A stretch of 21,400 bases of DNA. Source: Temnopleurus reevesii (Eukaryota; Echinodermata; Echinoidea; Temnopleuroida; Temnopleuridae). The stretch is from contig BQKZ01002946.1 in the NCBI GenBank assembly GCA_036244855.1, positions 47,018 through 68,417 of the forward strand. The letters run 5' to 3'. Made by a program: the position numbers and the translations under genes. Of this stretch, positions 1 through 9,291 are shown piece by piece (position 1 is the stretch's first letter; every line of letters begins with the position of its first letter). A model generated the notes under the pieces. That model was not told the origin of the DNA. It saw only the letters and a program-made list of their open reading frames with translations, and searched no databases.

Positions 1-303
1 GGGGGGTACATGGTATGGAAGGTGTCTTTACTTGAAGTATTCCATATCATAGTTTAAGGCCTACTTAACGCACCACATCATAACTCTGTGCGCCAAATAG
101 CAAATGATATCTGTATTTTTTCTTCATTGCTTCAATCTTAGATATTTAGAACATTAAATGAATTTAACTTTTCTCTTCCACAATCTCATCTGATGATGTG
201 CTCGACTATTATATGTATATGCTCACAATTCAATACCTGACATGCTTGCTTCACTTCGCTTCGACACTACCTGCGAGGTCACTGATTCACAATCTATACG
301 AAC
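1..303. other. Non-coding stretch, nothing recognised
   Basis: AT-rich sequence opening with GGGGGG. The short open frames here have no recognisable domain, initiation context or composition bias that would support a gene. It may hold the decayed 5' part of the tRNA-like relic that follows, but no A-box-like sequence could be picked out. Confidence 0.5.
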
Positions 304-346
304 CACCAGTCATTTCGATGGTGTGGGTTCAATCCCACCGCTGCCA
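304..346 (+). repeat. tRNA-like T-arm / B-box, probable SINE relic
   Basis: The sequence GGTTCAATCCC at 326-336 resembles the Pol III B box (consensus GGTTCGANTCC) and sits in a T-stem-like GTGG/CCAC context. It is followed by CGCTGCCACCA, which looks like a tRNA 3' acceptor end. Just upstream, CACCA (304-308) and TGGTG (319-323) can pair around a 10-nt loop, like an anticodon or variable arm. The T-loop is one base short and no A box or matching 5' acceptor strand is seen, so this is not a functional tRNA gene. A decayed tRNA-derived SINE head is the best guess; chance similarity remains possible. Confidence 0.3.
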
Positions 347-1430
347 CCAAATTTTAGAGTGGATTTTCAAGCATGGTAAAAATGTAGAGGGAATTTGAAG
401 TAGATAGGTCTTGACCCTCTGACCACCTGGTATAGACTGCCTTGGTTCCTGACTTTGCATCTCAAGGGTTTATTCCAAAAAATATCATTTAGGCTACATG
501 AATAAGCATATTATAGTCCTATGCATAATATGATAAAATGCAGAATGAATAGGAAATTACACCTAGCACTTAGCAAGAACAATAAAGAACTGAGGAATAT
601 CTGAATAATCATGAATATTGAAGAGGCACCAAAAGGCAACATTATACCCAGTAGCTGGAAGGAATGACAGGAATGGGAAAGGGGAATCTCTTGAATAAGC
701 CTACACAAAAAGTAATATAAAATAGAACTTGCCGTGGTTGGCCAGAAGAATAGAATAGATTCAAAGGAGGAGAAATAAGAAAGGTTCTACTGTACAAGTA
801 AAGCGCTCTCAATTCAAGATATGTCACTCAGAGCTTAGCTAAAGAAGAAACCTTTTAGTTTATTCCCTACAATAGTGAGATATCAAAATGAATCATCAAA
901 TAATTGTCATGATACTTTAATATTTTAACTAAAATATTTCAGACTCCACGCAGCCACGGTAGGCCTAGTTCGATTAATTGACGGATCGTGAATGAAATGA
1001 AGACCAATATAAGCTAGCAGGCATCGAGCTATGGTAGACCTAGACCCTAATTTAATAAAGATACCCAACTATATTAAATGATGATGATGAAAAAAGATGA
1101 TGGGGAGGATATGCCAGTATATTGTTTTCTTCCCGTTTTTATTCTTGCTTCCTCCTAATTTTCACCCCCATCTCTCTTTATTTCTCTCAAAAAATTCACC
1201 ACAATATATGAACTTTTAATTACTTTTTGCCCTTTCCAGCATTTCTACATTCCAATCTAATCATGTCAAATACCAGGTGCTCATGATTTTTTTATTCATC
1301 TGATATGCACCAACTTCCTTGATTGGAAATTGGAACTCAACCTTGCCATTAAAAATGCCAGATTGAGATATTGCTAAGTAACTTTTTGTAGATTTTGTTA
1401 AAATTATTATTATTCATTTGAAGTACAGAC
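347..1430. other. Non-coding stretch with short (ATG)n tract
   Basis: No gene, exon or known repeat could be supported on either strand. The only low-complexity feature is a short ATG-triplet run at about 1078-1090 followed by A6. The overlapping minus-strand frames between 511 and 827 are short, hydrophobic and without recognisable motifs. Confidence 0.5.
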
Positions 1431-1473
1431 TTGGTCTGGGAAGATGGAACAGATTGAAAAATTGTAAAGTTAT

Positions 1474-1546
1474 TTGGACAATAAATAAGAAAGTTAAGAA
1501 CATTTCAATTGTGTAGCTCAGCAGTGATTTTCATGCAAATTGGCAA
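1474..1546 (+). repeat. Possible diverged relative of the 15771-16320 foldback element
   Basis: The stretch beginning GGACAATAAATAAGAAAGTTAAG at 1478 onward and continuing to AAATTGGCAATTTT resembles, in the same order, a segment of the left arm of the foldback element at 15771 (GGACAACTAATAAGAAATTT, then further on CAAATTGGCAAC). No terminal GAGTCTACCC motif or opposing arm is found here. It is therefore at most a decayed internal or arm fragment of a related family. The assignment is inferred by eye. Confidence 0.3.
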
Positions 1547-1547
1547 T

Positions 1548-1703
1548 TTTTGGTCACATGAGAGATTGTGATTAATTCCGCTGGGTGACGTAATAATAGA
1601 TAGAATTTATTCAATATTATCGCCAACGGCCCATACAGGGGTGCACACGCTATACTGCTGTGTGAAGTTACCCGGAGGCTATGAAAAAAATTTTGGTCAC
1701 ATG
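1548..1703 (+). mobile_element. Short retroposon-like insert with A-tail and 13-bp target-site duplication
   Basis: TTTTGGTCACATG occurs exactly at 1548-1560 and again at 1691-1703, preceded in both cases by AA (one extra T in the first copy). The 130 bp between them end in a run of seven A abutting the second copy. That is the arrangement left by target-primed reverse transcription: duplication, body, poly(A), duplication, on the plus strand. The body (about 1561-1690) is not recognised and has no Pol III box or coding frame. It could be a truncated SINE/LINE end or a retrocopied transcript fragment. The first repeat lies beside the possible foldback relic, so a chance or family-internal repeat is an alternative. 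Confidence 0.4.
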
Positions 1704-2257
1704 TTATGAAGTGTGTCACGCACTTCTCTGCAAATAGATATTTGTTTTAAACTCCCTTTCAAACCTTTAACGCAAAGAAAATTTGATTTTTTTTGTCAAT
1801 AAAAAAATTGGGTGCAGGTATATTTATTGATTCAGCCTTTTTAATATTTTTAGAAATATGTATTTATGGGTTAAACCTGTTCTTAAATCAATAATTTATA
1901 AAAAAAAAAATTTGCCAATTAGCATGAAAATTAATGGTTAGTTATATAATTTAAATATTCTTATTCATTGTCCAATTTGAAAAATAAGTTTTTAACCTGT
2001 TGGTCTGATTTTTGTGCTTTTGATCAAAGCAGGAATTTTCTGGCCCGGACCCAGCCTTTGATCGAGCATTATGACTGGGTCATAGCATGTCATCTTATAC
2101 TCTTTTTAAAGATGTTTTAATTGCCAACGCATCTCAGAACTACAATTCTGTAAATTGTTCTGTCTTCAGACTTCACAGATTCTGTCACTCTAAATCATTT
2201 GATTTCCTAGTCTGGCTGACATAAGACCAGATTTGGTGGGTTTTTCTTTTGCAGTGA
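1704..2257. other. Non-coding stretch, nothing recognised
   Basis: AT-rich DNA with long A and T runs (for example around 1785-1807 and 1899-1911). No coding frame, repeat copy or structured element could be supported. Confidence 0.5.
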
Positions 2258-2272
2258 GGGGGGGGGGGGGGG
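2258..2272 (+). repeat. G15 homopolymer
   Basis: Fifteen consecutive G followed by AGGGTAGGG, giving enough G-runs for a potential G-quadruplex on the plus strand. Length is likely variable between alleles and prone to sequencing error. Confidence 0.9.
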
Positions 2273-3530
2273 AGGGTAGGGAATGGTGGAAATATCTTAG
2301 TTCCACAGACAATCGCTAGCTTTTTTTATCAGAGGTTGAGCGTTTAAATAATTTTCTGATGAGGGGGTGTATTTGGTGCCATTTTAACCTTTTTCACCCA
2401 TACGGTTTGTAGAACTCAGATCGTGAAAGCACCCTTCGCACCTTGCCTATCGACAGCCATGGGTCCCCTGCTCTTCTGTGCCTACATTAGATACTTTTTT
2501 TCAACAGCTCATTCATGTTTGATTCCTGGATGCACTATGAAATTCCTGCTTTACATTGTAGATAGAATTTTATCTAAACACCTTTTTATAGATCATGAGA
2601 CTTTTTAATGTGGTCTCTCAAACAAAAGGCCTATGTCGTTATTGATTTTGTCTTCATCTTCTTCTTTAATTCCACCATCGAATCAGCTTCTTTCTCTCAT
2701 CTTCCCCCCTGATCATTTCCTTTACCCCGTCTTCCTCATCCCAACTCTTTTTTTGACGTCTCTCGAGGATGCAGTGACCCTGCCAGTTATTTGAAAAGTC
2801 ATAAGATCAAGGGGCGGTGATATGATTTCCAGCCCTTCCTTTATATCCAAACTTTGAAGGCATTTCTCATCATTTGGAATATCTATCTACAAGGGGCAAA
2901 AGTTTACTTCCTCCCCTCCACCATCGCAGTGATACCACTCACCTTCTCTCTTTTACTCTCTATCCCTAGTACTGGATTTGTATTTGCAATAGTAAAAATA
3001 TAAGAAGTTGTTTAGGACCATCAGAAATACTATGTTACAGAAAGAATAATGTTAAGAGGTAGAAAAAAAACCAATGAATCACAGATTAACAGAGCTGTCT
3101 GTTGATATATCAGGAAAATTAATATACCGGATCTTTTCATACCAAGTTTGTACTGTATTCATATTTTTCATCAGTTTTTCTTCATTTTGGAAGCAAACAT
3201 CTGATTTATTGTGTGCACACCCTATGACTTTTGCCCCCTCTCTCCCAGGCCTTCTTATGAACATTTTATTCTGATTCCATCTTTCTTTCTTAACCTCTCT
3301 ATCTCTCTGTCTGTCTCTCCATTTAACTATCTAAATAAAACAATCTATTTATGGATGTTTTTGTCCATTAATTTATCTATCAATTGCACATTCTTTTTCT
3401 TCCTTGGGTCTACTTATTTGTAAAGGCTAGCCCTTCTTTATATCAATTGTTTTATATCTATACCTCAATCTGGTTATCCAGGGACCTAGGGTTCTAGTTC
3501 CATAGTTTGTCCATAGATATGTAATTCAAT
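2273..3530. other. Non-coding stretch with pyrimidine-rich segments
   Basis: No gene is recognisable. C+T-rich stretches occur at about 2645-2765 and 3275-3325, the latter an imperfect CTCT/TCTG tract. Opposing short frames around 3074-3423 overlap each other on both strands and lack motifs, consistent with chance. Confidence 0.5.
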
Positions 3531-3602
3531 GGTTTGTCTCTGCGTCGTTGGCTTTGTCCACACCAACTGATACTTTCTGCCCCTGTCGCCAGAGGACAAA
3601 CC
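3531..3602. repeat. Imperfect inverted repeat with nested hairpin
   Basis: GGTTTGTCTCTG at 3531-3542 is matched by its reverse complement, with a one-base bulge, at 3590-3602. The loop contains a second short stem, GTTGG (3547-3551) with CCAAC (3563-3567). The result is a stem with a nested hairpin of modest stability. It could be the relic of a small foldback element or a structured transcript; no family is recognised. Confidence 0.45.
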
Positions 3603-4050
3603 CTCTACTATATGACCCTTAACAGACCCCTAACCTCCTCTCAAGTAACCCCTTCATTCACCTTCTCAATTTACTTTCGATGATAATTTTAGCAGGTTTC
3701 TGTTGAGATGCTTCACCAAAATCATTGTCCAATGTAAGTAAAAATGAACCTGTCCATTTCAACAGAGAGAGGATGTGAAAATTTCTTTGTATGCACATTT
3801 GAAATAATGGGGAGGTGAGGAGGTGATGAAAGAAAACCTAACTTTAAAAAATTGTTTTGGTTGATTGAGGCCTAAACAATCATCTAGGACTACAATTTAT
3901 GACAATCACTGAATCAGTATCACTAACAACTATTGCTGCATAGTCAGGCACATAGCCAGGATTGCACATGAACAAGGAGCACACCCTTAGGTTCCTCCAA
4001 TCTTCTCTGCTTTGTCACCCTCTTTTCAACATTTTTCTGACTATGCGCCT
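3603..4050. other. Non-coding stretch with weak inverted repeat
   Basis: No gene is seen. CATAGTCAG at about 3940-3948 recurs inverted as CTGACTATG at about 4037-4045, bracketing ~90 bp. This could be the ends of a very small non-autonomous element, but nine bases of match is weak evidence. Confidence 0.35.
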
Positions 4051-4075
4051 GATTTGATTTGATTTGATTTGATTT
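4051..4075. repeat. (GATTT)5 microsatellite
   Basis: Five perfect GATTT repeats followed by ATTTG. On the minus strand this reads as (AAATC)n at the end of a sequence containing ACAAATAAATC. Simple tails of this kind are common at 3' ends of non-LTR elements, so it may mark the tail of a minus-strand retrotransposon relic extending towards ~4140. The body is not recognisable. Confidence 0.8.
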
Positions 4076-4080
4076 ATTTG

Positions 4081-4738
4081 TCAGTAGCAACATACATGAC
4101 TGGATAGCCCATGAAAGCCTGAAGATTATAATAAAAGTTTTCAAAAGTTAGAGTTTACACAAGAATATTATATAGGTATGATCCCTTTTTGTCTTTTCCT
4201 CTTTTAACATCAAGAAAATTGCATAGCTTACCCTGCTATTTTGCATTTGCAGTAAGAAAAAATGCATGCAAAAAGGTTTTATGATAAAAGGTCGCAAAGA
4301 ATTCCGACTATCCTGCCAATAAAAAATAGATATCATCTGATTCGAATCATCCAGTCATGACAAAACCTCCAGCCTTTTAAACAGCTAATAAATTATCTTT
4401 TTATGTGGTTGGGTTTGTACATTAATGACGCCTCATTCAATTTTGTATAAAAAGGAGATATGGAAGATGGTACGACATCTTATTATATTCCAGCCCCTTT
4501 TACGCTTTATGTACACAGTCAGAACATTTTTGAAAGACAAACTTTTATATATAGATGAAGATGTCCAATAGCACGCCATTGATAAGATGATGCAATGCAG
4601 AGGTAGATTCGAAGCCTGCTAAAGACACTGACTGGTGCCAATTTACCCTGATGCTATCAGCAGATGTTGAAGTTGATTAGTGCCATTGACCTGGCCTTGA
4701 CACTGATGTCACTGTGTTGTTAGCAAACACTTTGATTT
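4081..4738. other. Non-coding stretch left of the tandem array
   Basis: AT-rich DNA. No coding frame or known repeat could be supported. The first recognisable array unit starts immediately to the right at 4739. Confidence 0.5.
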
Positions 4739-5723
4739 CCTGCCATTCAGCAGTCAACTAACCTAAAATCACCTGCCACAAAATGCATTTTACTTTGTAT
4801 CTTTTATCAAATTGGTGGTATAATATAGGTTATTATTTGGGTTTCTAATTATCAAGGTGATAGTTTAAAGAGTTTAAATCAGAAGTATATATTTGAACAG
4901 ACTTTTTAGTACACTAGCCTCCTTAATATTGGGGTTGGTTAGTGATAATGTATCTCGATACGTAAAGCAAAATACAGACCAGATTTCCTGCCATTCAGCA
5001 ATCAACTAACCTAAAATAATAATATATAGCATTTAAACACGCCATCCCTCTAGTCACCTATTCAGAGGCGCGAGACAAATTATCTAATATTATTACCCGG
5101 CCATAGCATAGCTGCCAAGTAGGCGCTTCTGCATTTAGAAGAATAAATTCCTGCCGGTACCCATTCACCTCACCTGGGTTGAGTGCAGCACACTATGGGT
5201 AAATTTCTTGCTGAAGGTAATTAACGCCCTGGGAGAGATTCGAACCACCGACCCTGCCACAAAATCACCTGCCACAAAATGCATTTTTACTTTGTATCTA
5301 ATTTGGTGGTATAAATGTAGGTTTTTATTTGGGTTGCTAATTATCAAAAGGATACTCCGGATTGTTGAATTTAAGAGTCTTTGTTTGAACAGACTTTTTT
5401 AGTATACTAGTCTCCTTAATATTGGGGGTTGGTTAGTGATGATGTATCTCGACACGTAAAGCAAAATACAGAGCAGGTTTTCTGCCATTCAGCAGCCAAC
5501 TAACCTAAAATCACCTGCCACAAAATGCATTTTTACGTTGTATCTTTTATAAAATTGATGGTATGAATATAGGTTATTATTTGGGTTTCTAATTATCAAA
5601 AGGATAGTTAGGATTGTTGAATTTAGGAGTATTTGTTTGAACAGACTTTTTAGTACACTAGCCTCTGGGGGTTGGTTAGTGATAATATATCTCGACACGT
5701 AAAGCAAAATACAGACCAGATTT
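4739..5723. repeat. Tandem array, first A-B-C trimer of ~245-bp units
   Basis: Units begin with CCTGCCATTCAGCAGTCAAC and end with AAGCAAAATACAGACCAGAT. Starts are at 4739 (A1), 4987 (B1, split by a SINE) and 5481 (C1). Each type has diagnostic differences: A carries CAAGGTGATAG and TATATATTTG; B carries ATACTCCGG and AGTCTTTG; C carries TTACGTTG, GGTATGAAT and lacks CCTTAATATT before its GGGGGTTGG. Without the SINE and its duplicated target, the trimer is about 738 bp. The small minus-strand frames inside C units recur only because the repeat recurs and are not considered genes. Confidence 0.88.
5018..5260 (-). mobile_element. tRNA-derived SINE, 5'-truncated, inserted in array unit B1
   Basis: This 243-bp segment interrupts the repeat unit. 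It is flanked by AAAAT at 5013-5017 and 5261-5265, while other units have a single AAAAT at that position, so the empty site is known. Read on the minus strand it starts with a tRNA T-arm-like GGTCGGTGGTTCGAATC (B box at 5237-5246) and ends GCTATATATTATT. The B box lies only ~15 bp from the minus-strand 5' end, so the A box is missing: the copy is 5'-truncated and presumably transcriptionally dead. The tail resembles the GCGCTATATAA...(ATT)n end of the L2-like element at 14161-14775, suggesting a shared reverse transcriptase, which is inference. Confidence 0.75.
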
Positions 5724-6462
5724 CCTGCCGTTCAGCAGTCAACTAACCTAAAATCACCGGCCACAAAATGCATTTTACTTGGTATCTTTTATAAAATTGG
5801 TGGTATAAATATAGGTTGTTATTTGGGTTTCTAATTATCAAGGTGATAGTTTAGGATTTTTAAATCAGAAATATATATTTGAACAGACTTTTTAGTACAC
5901 TAACCTCCTTAATATTGGGGTTGGTTAGTGATAATGTATCTCGACACGTAAAGCAAAATACAATCCAGATTTCCTGCCACTCACCAGTCAACTAACCTAA
6001 AATCACCTGCCACAAAATGCATTATTACTTTGTATCTAATTTGGTGGTATAAATGTAGGTTTTTATTTGGGTTGCTAATTATCAAAAGGATACTCCGGAT
6101 TGTTGAATTTAAGAGTCTTTGTTTGAACAGACTTTTTTAGTATACTAGTCTCCTTAATATTGGGGGTTGGTTAGTGATGATGTATCTCGACACGTAAAGC
6201 AAAATACAGAGCAGATTTTCTGCCATTCAGCAGCCAACTAACCTAAAATCACCTGCCACAAAATGCATTTTTACGTTGTATCTTTTATAAAATTGATGGT
6301 ATGAATATAGGTTATTATTTGGGTTTCTAATTATCAAAAGGATAGTTAGGATTGTTGAATTTAGGAGTATTTGTTTGAACAGACTTTTTAGTACACTAGC
6401 CTCTGGGGGTTGGTTAGTGATAATATATCTCGACACGTAAAGCAAAAATACAGACCAGATTT
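5724..6462. repeat. Tandem array, second A-B-C trimer
   Basis: Units start at 5724 (A2), 5973 (B2) and 6219 (C2). Each matches its namesake in the first trimer much better than its neighbours. B2 shares the B1-specific ATACTCCGG and AGTCTTTG, and C2 shares TTACGTTG and the shortened CCTCTGGGGGTTGG. Distances A1-A2, B1-B2 and C1-C2 are 737-738 bp after removing the SINE and its target duplication. This is a higher-order repeat made by duplication of a whole trimer. B2 lacks the SINE. Confidence 0.88.
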
Positions 6463-7118
6463 CCTGCCATTCAGCAGTCAACTAGCCTAAAATCACCTGC
6501 CACAAAATGCATTTTACTTTGTATCTTTTATAAAATTGATGGTATGAATATAGGTTTTTATTTGGGTTTCTAATTATCAAAAGGATAGTTAGGATTGTTG
6601 AATTTAGGAGTATTTGTTTGAACAGACTTTTTAGTACACTAGCCTCCTAATAATGTATCCCAACACATAAAGTAAATTACAGACCAGATTTCCTGCCATT
6701 CAGCAGTCAACTAACCTAAAATCACTTGCCATAAAATGCATTTTACTTTGTATCTTTTATAAAAATTGGTGGTATAGATATAGGTTATTATTTGGGTTTC
6801 TAATGATCAAAGTGATAGATTGTATAATTCACCATCCATTTTATTTTGGGGATGTGGGGGTACTAATGGTTCTCAGTACATGAAGCAAATTACAGGCTTG
6901 ATTTTCTGCTATTTATCAGAAATATTTATTTGAACTGACTGTTTGTTGCACTAGTCTTTTTTATGTGGGGTTGTGGGAGGAGGGATCAGGAATCAGAATG
7001 GATGTCAGCACATGAAGCAAAAAAAAAAGAGAACCCAAAACAAAACAAAAACCCAGACCTAATTTCCTCTGATCTTGCAGTCAAATTGCCTAAAATCACA
7101 AGCTACAAATTGTAATTT
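6463..7118. repeat. Tandem array, hybrid and decaying units
   Basis: The unit at 6463 has an A-like ACTTTGTATC start but a C-like middle (GGTATGAAT, GGATAGTTAGG) and is shortened at its right end. The unit at 6692 keeps a good left half, then degenerates after about 6820. A strongly deleted unit starts near 6905: it jumps from the unit start straight to TATTTGAACTGACT. A last fragment resembling CAGTCAAATTGCCTAAAATCAC ends near 7118. An A-rich tract lies at 7019-7052. Divergence increases towards the right edge, as expected when homogenisation acts on the array core. Confidence 0.7.
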
Positions 7119-7803
7119 GCTATTAATATTTGTTGAAGAGGCCTTTGCTGTGTTTTTGTTTTTGCTCTTTTTATCTTTTCATGGAAGGGGCATTCATTTT
7201 TTAATAGAATGAAATCTAATTGTACAAAAGCTACAGCTCTCAATGTACCTCAATTTTCAACTTCGAAATAACATTTTGTAGATAAAGATTTTACCCTTGG
7301 TTGTGCATATGCAAAGTACTGAAAGCTAAAGTTGCAAATATTGTGACATACATGTAGGTGACAAGCCTTGTTCACTTCAAATTTGGAAAAAATCTATGGG
7401 AGTCATTGCCTAAAACCATCATAGCAACACTATATTATTGATAGGCTTTCCAGGGAAAACTTTTGTTTCTTGCTATGTTGGGAAATAGTGATGCAAAGTT
7501 CTCATATGTTCTATGTGTTTCATGAAAAAAAAGATAAAAGGAATGAATACTGCAGAGGTTTTTGAAACATTGTTTGTTTATGGTTCAGATGCTTAATCAC
7601 ACATTTTCATAAGCTCAAATAATCTAGCTGGATCGATGTGATTATTTGGAATCCTTGCAAATAAGTAATACAACTGATTATAAACAGGTATTCTGTCTCA
7701 TCTTTCCGTCAGGAAGTAATTAGCAGTTAGGTTGCTATGACATAAAATCAAATGCAAAACCATTCTCTGATATTTATGAAAGTTTGATAGTGGCAGGTTG
7801 CAA
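7119..7803. other. Non-coding stretch, nothing recognised
   Basis: AT-rich DNA without a supportable coding frame, repeat copy or structure. Confidence 0.5.
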
Positions 7804-8052
7804 GGGGGGGGGAGAGGTCTAAATACAATTAACATACTTGTAGAAATCTCCTTCTCTCTCCATATTATTCATCTTGCCTGGAAGACCACTTGAAACATTA
7901 AAGTTCCATGTTTTGAAAAGAAAATACTAATGATGGCCATGATACGGGATAGTACCTCCCCCCCCCCCATGATCTGAATGAAAATCTGATAAAACTTTAG
8001 TAGAAAATATTTAACAAAAAAGTTGGAGCAGGTGAAGAGATGGGAGGGGGGG
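7804..8052. repeat. Cluster of G and C homopolymers
   Basis: G9 at 7804-7812, C11 at 7958-7968 and G7 at 8046-8052 lie within 250 bp of otherwise AT-rich sequence. The C tract is preceded by AGTACCT. Opposite-strand G and C runs could pair with one another. No gene is associated. Confidence 0.7.
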
Positions 8053-9049
8053 ATGGCTAGGCCCCATGAACCCCTCTAGGATCCCATGTGAAAACAAGGA
8101 AATAATGATGGGAACTTTAAGTCCTTGTGTCTGGGAGTTTAGATTTTGTTGGACCAAAAGAGTGCAAGGCTATCAGGTTTTAGACCAGAAACCGTACAGG
8201 AAAGAGGCTCAGAGATAAACAGGTATTGTCAAGGCAGAAAACAATCCACCTAATGAGCAACCTGATTGTAATAACCTTAATATGATTTTCAACAGGGCTT
8301 TGAAGTTGATACCAAACATATTTAGCCCATCCTTGTAACATATGGCATTTGGGAAAATGCTAACAGCTGTATGAATAAAGGTTGGAATATCCTTTGCATT
8401 AAAGAAAAAAAATGATAATGAACAATATATCACCCAATTTATGTCAAGGAACGTGAGTATCAATTTTCCACTCATAAAGCATGCATGAACACAAACTCTG
8501 CAGCACACAAAATCTATTGATAATGAAAATTCAAAGAATTTTGTTAACTCATTGAGATTCTGATTAATTAGGCTGTAGACATAATAAAGTGGAAGGATAA
8601 TACTTTCAATATTGAAATAGTCAAGTAATATGATTGGCAAAAAATTTAATGAATTAATTTAACACATGGAAAAACAGTAGCTGATTTAAGTTCTGTTGTT
8701 CCTACAGACAAATGTGTACTTCAATGCCAAAGTTAGCAAATGCGTTTCAAATTTTCACAATGATGGATGTATCAAAATAAATGCATCATCTAGAGATACC
8801 AGAATATTAGTACAATTGTGGTTAATGCTGCAAAATGAATAAAGGAAGCGTGATAAAAAGTTCATCTGAGTAGAAAAATAAAACCCTGTACTACAGGAAA
8901 ATGAATATGTTCAAAATCCTTATCAGTTTTACTAAAATATGTGATTGTCTATGCAGTCTGTATAGTTTCCTCGTTCTTAGGAAATTAGATGTTGCATGCT
9001 AAAATTAGAAGTAATATTATTTCATAGGCATTGATGACATAGTGAATGT
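8053..9049. other. Non-coding stretch with one longer chance frame
   Basis: The longest frame here, minus strand 8209-8640, is hydrophobic, has a run of five phenylalanines and shows no recognisable domain. Its composition is what AT-rich DNA gives by chance, so it is not called as a gene. No repeats were recognised. Confidence 0.45.
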
Positions 9050-9088
9050 TTGATCAAATATTTGATCAAGTATGTTTAGCCAAACATA
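9050..9088. repeat. 20-bp perfect palindrome followed by a short hairpin
   Basis: Positions 9050-9069 are a perfect palindrome: TTGATCAAAT followed by its exact reverse complement, containing two TGATCA sites. Immediately after it, TATGTTT (9071-9077) and AAACATA (9082-9088) form a second stem with a four-base loop. It could be a protein-binding palindrome or cruciform-prone sequence; no known site is claimed. Confidence 0.6.
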
Positions 9089-9291
9089 TGTCTAGACTGT
9101 GATGATGAAGTTCCTTAATGCTTTAAAAAAATGTTCAGAACAGGTATCAAAATTGTCATCATAAATACTTTTGAAAAGAGAACATTTATCATCAAGACAC
9201 AAAGTAAGTTGTCTAAAATGGCAGATTTTGAAGGGACTGATAATTTTCAGTAACCACTGTGTCATTGCTTTAATATTAGAATTAAGGCAGA

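Noticed and set aside
3939..4046. Small MITE bounded by CATAGTCAG/CTGACTATG
   Set aside because: Only nine bases of inverted match, no target duplication and no second copy; left as a note in the stretch description.
5018..5260. Functional tRNA gene on the minus strand
   Set aside because: There is a B-box/T-arm only; the 5' half and A box are absent, and the segment is flanked by a 5-bp target duplication as a retroposon.
5489..6481. Two near-identical minus-strand frames of 72 and 84 residues that look like a small gene family
   Set aside because: They lie at the same place in tandem units C1 and C2 and are open only because the repeat unit lacks stops in that frame; other units are broken there.
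4739..7118. CRISPR-like repeat array
   Set aside because: Units are ~245-bp contiguous tandem repeats without unique spacers, in a eukaryotic-type context.
8209..8640. 143-residue minus-strand open frame
   Set aside because: Hydrophobic, FFFF-rich composition typical of AT-rich DNA, no recognisable domain, no splice or promoter context, and no second copy to test conservation.
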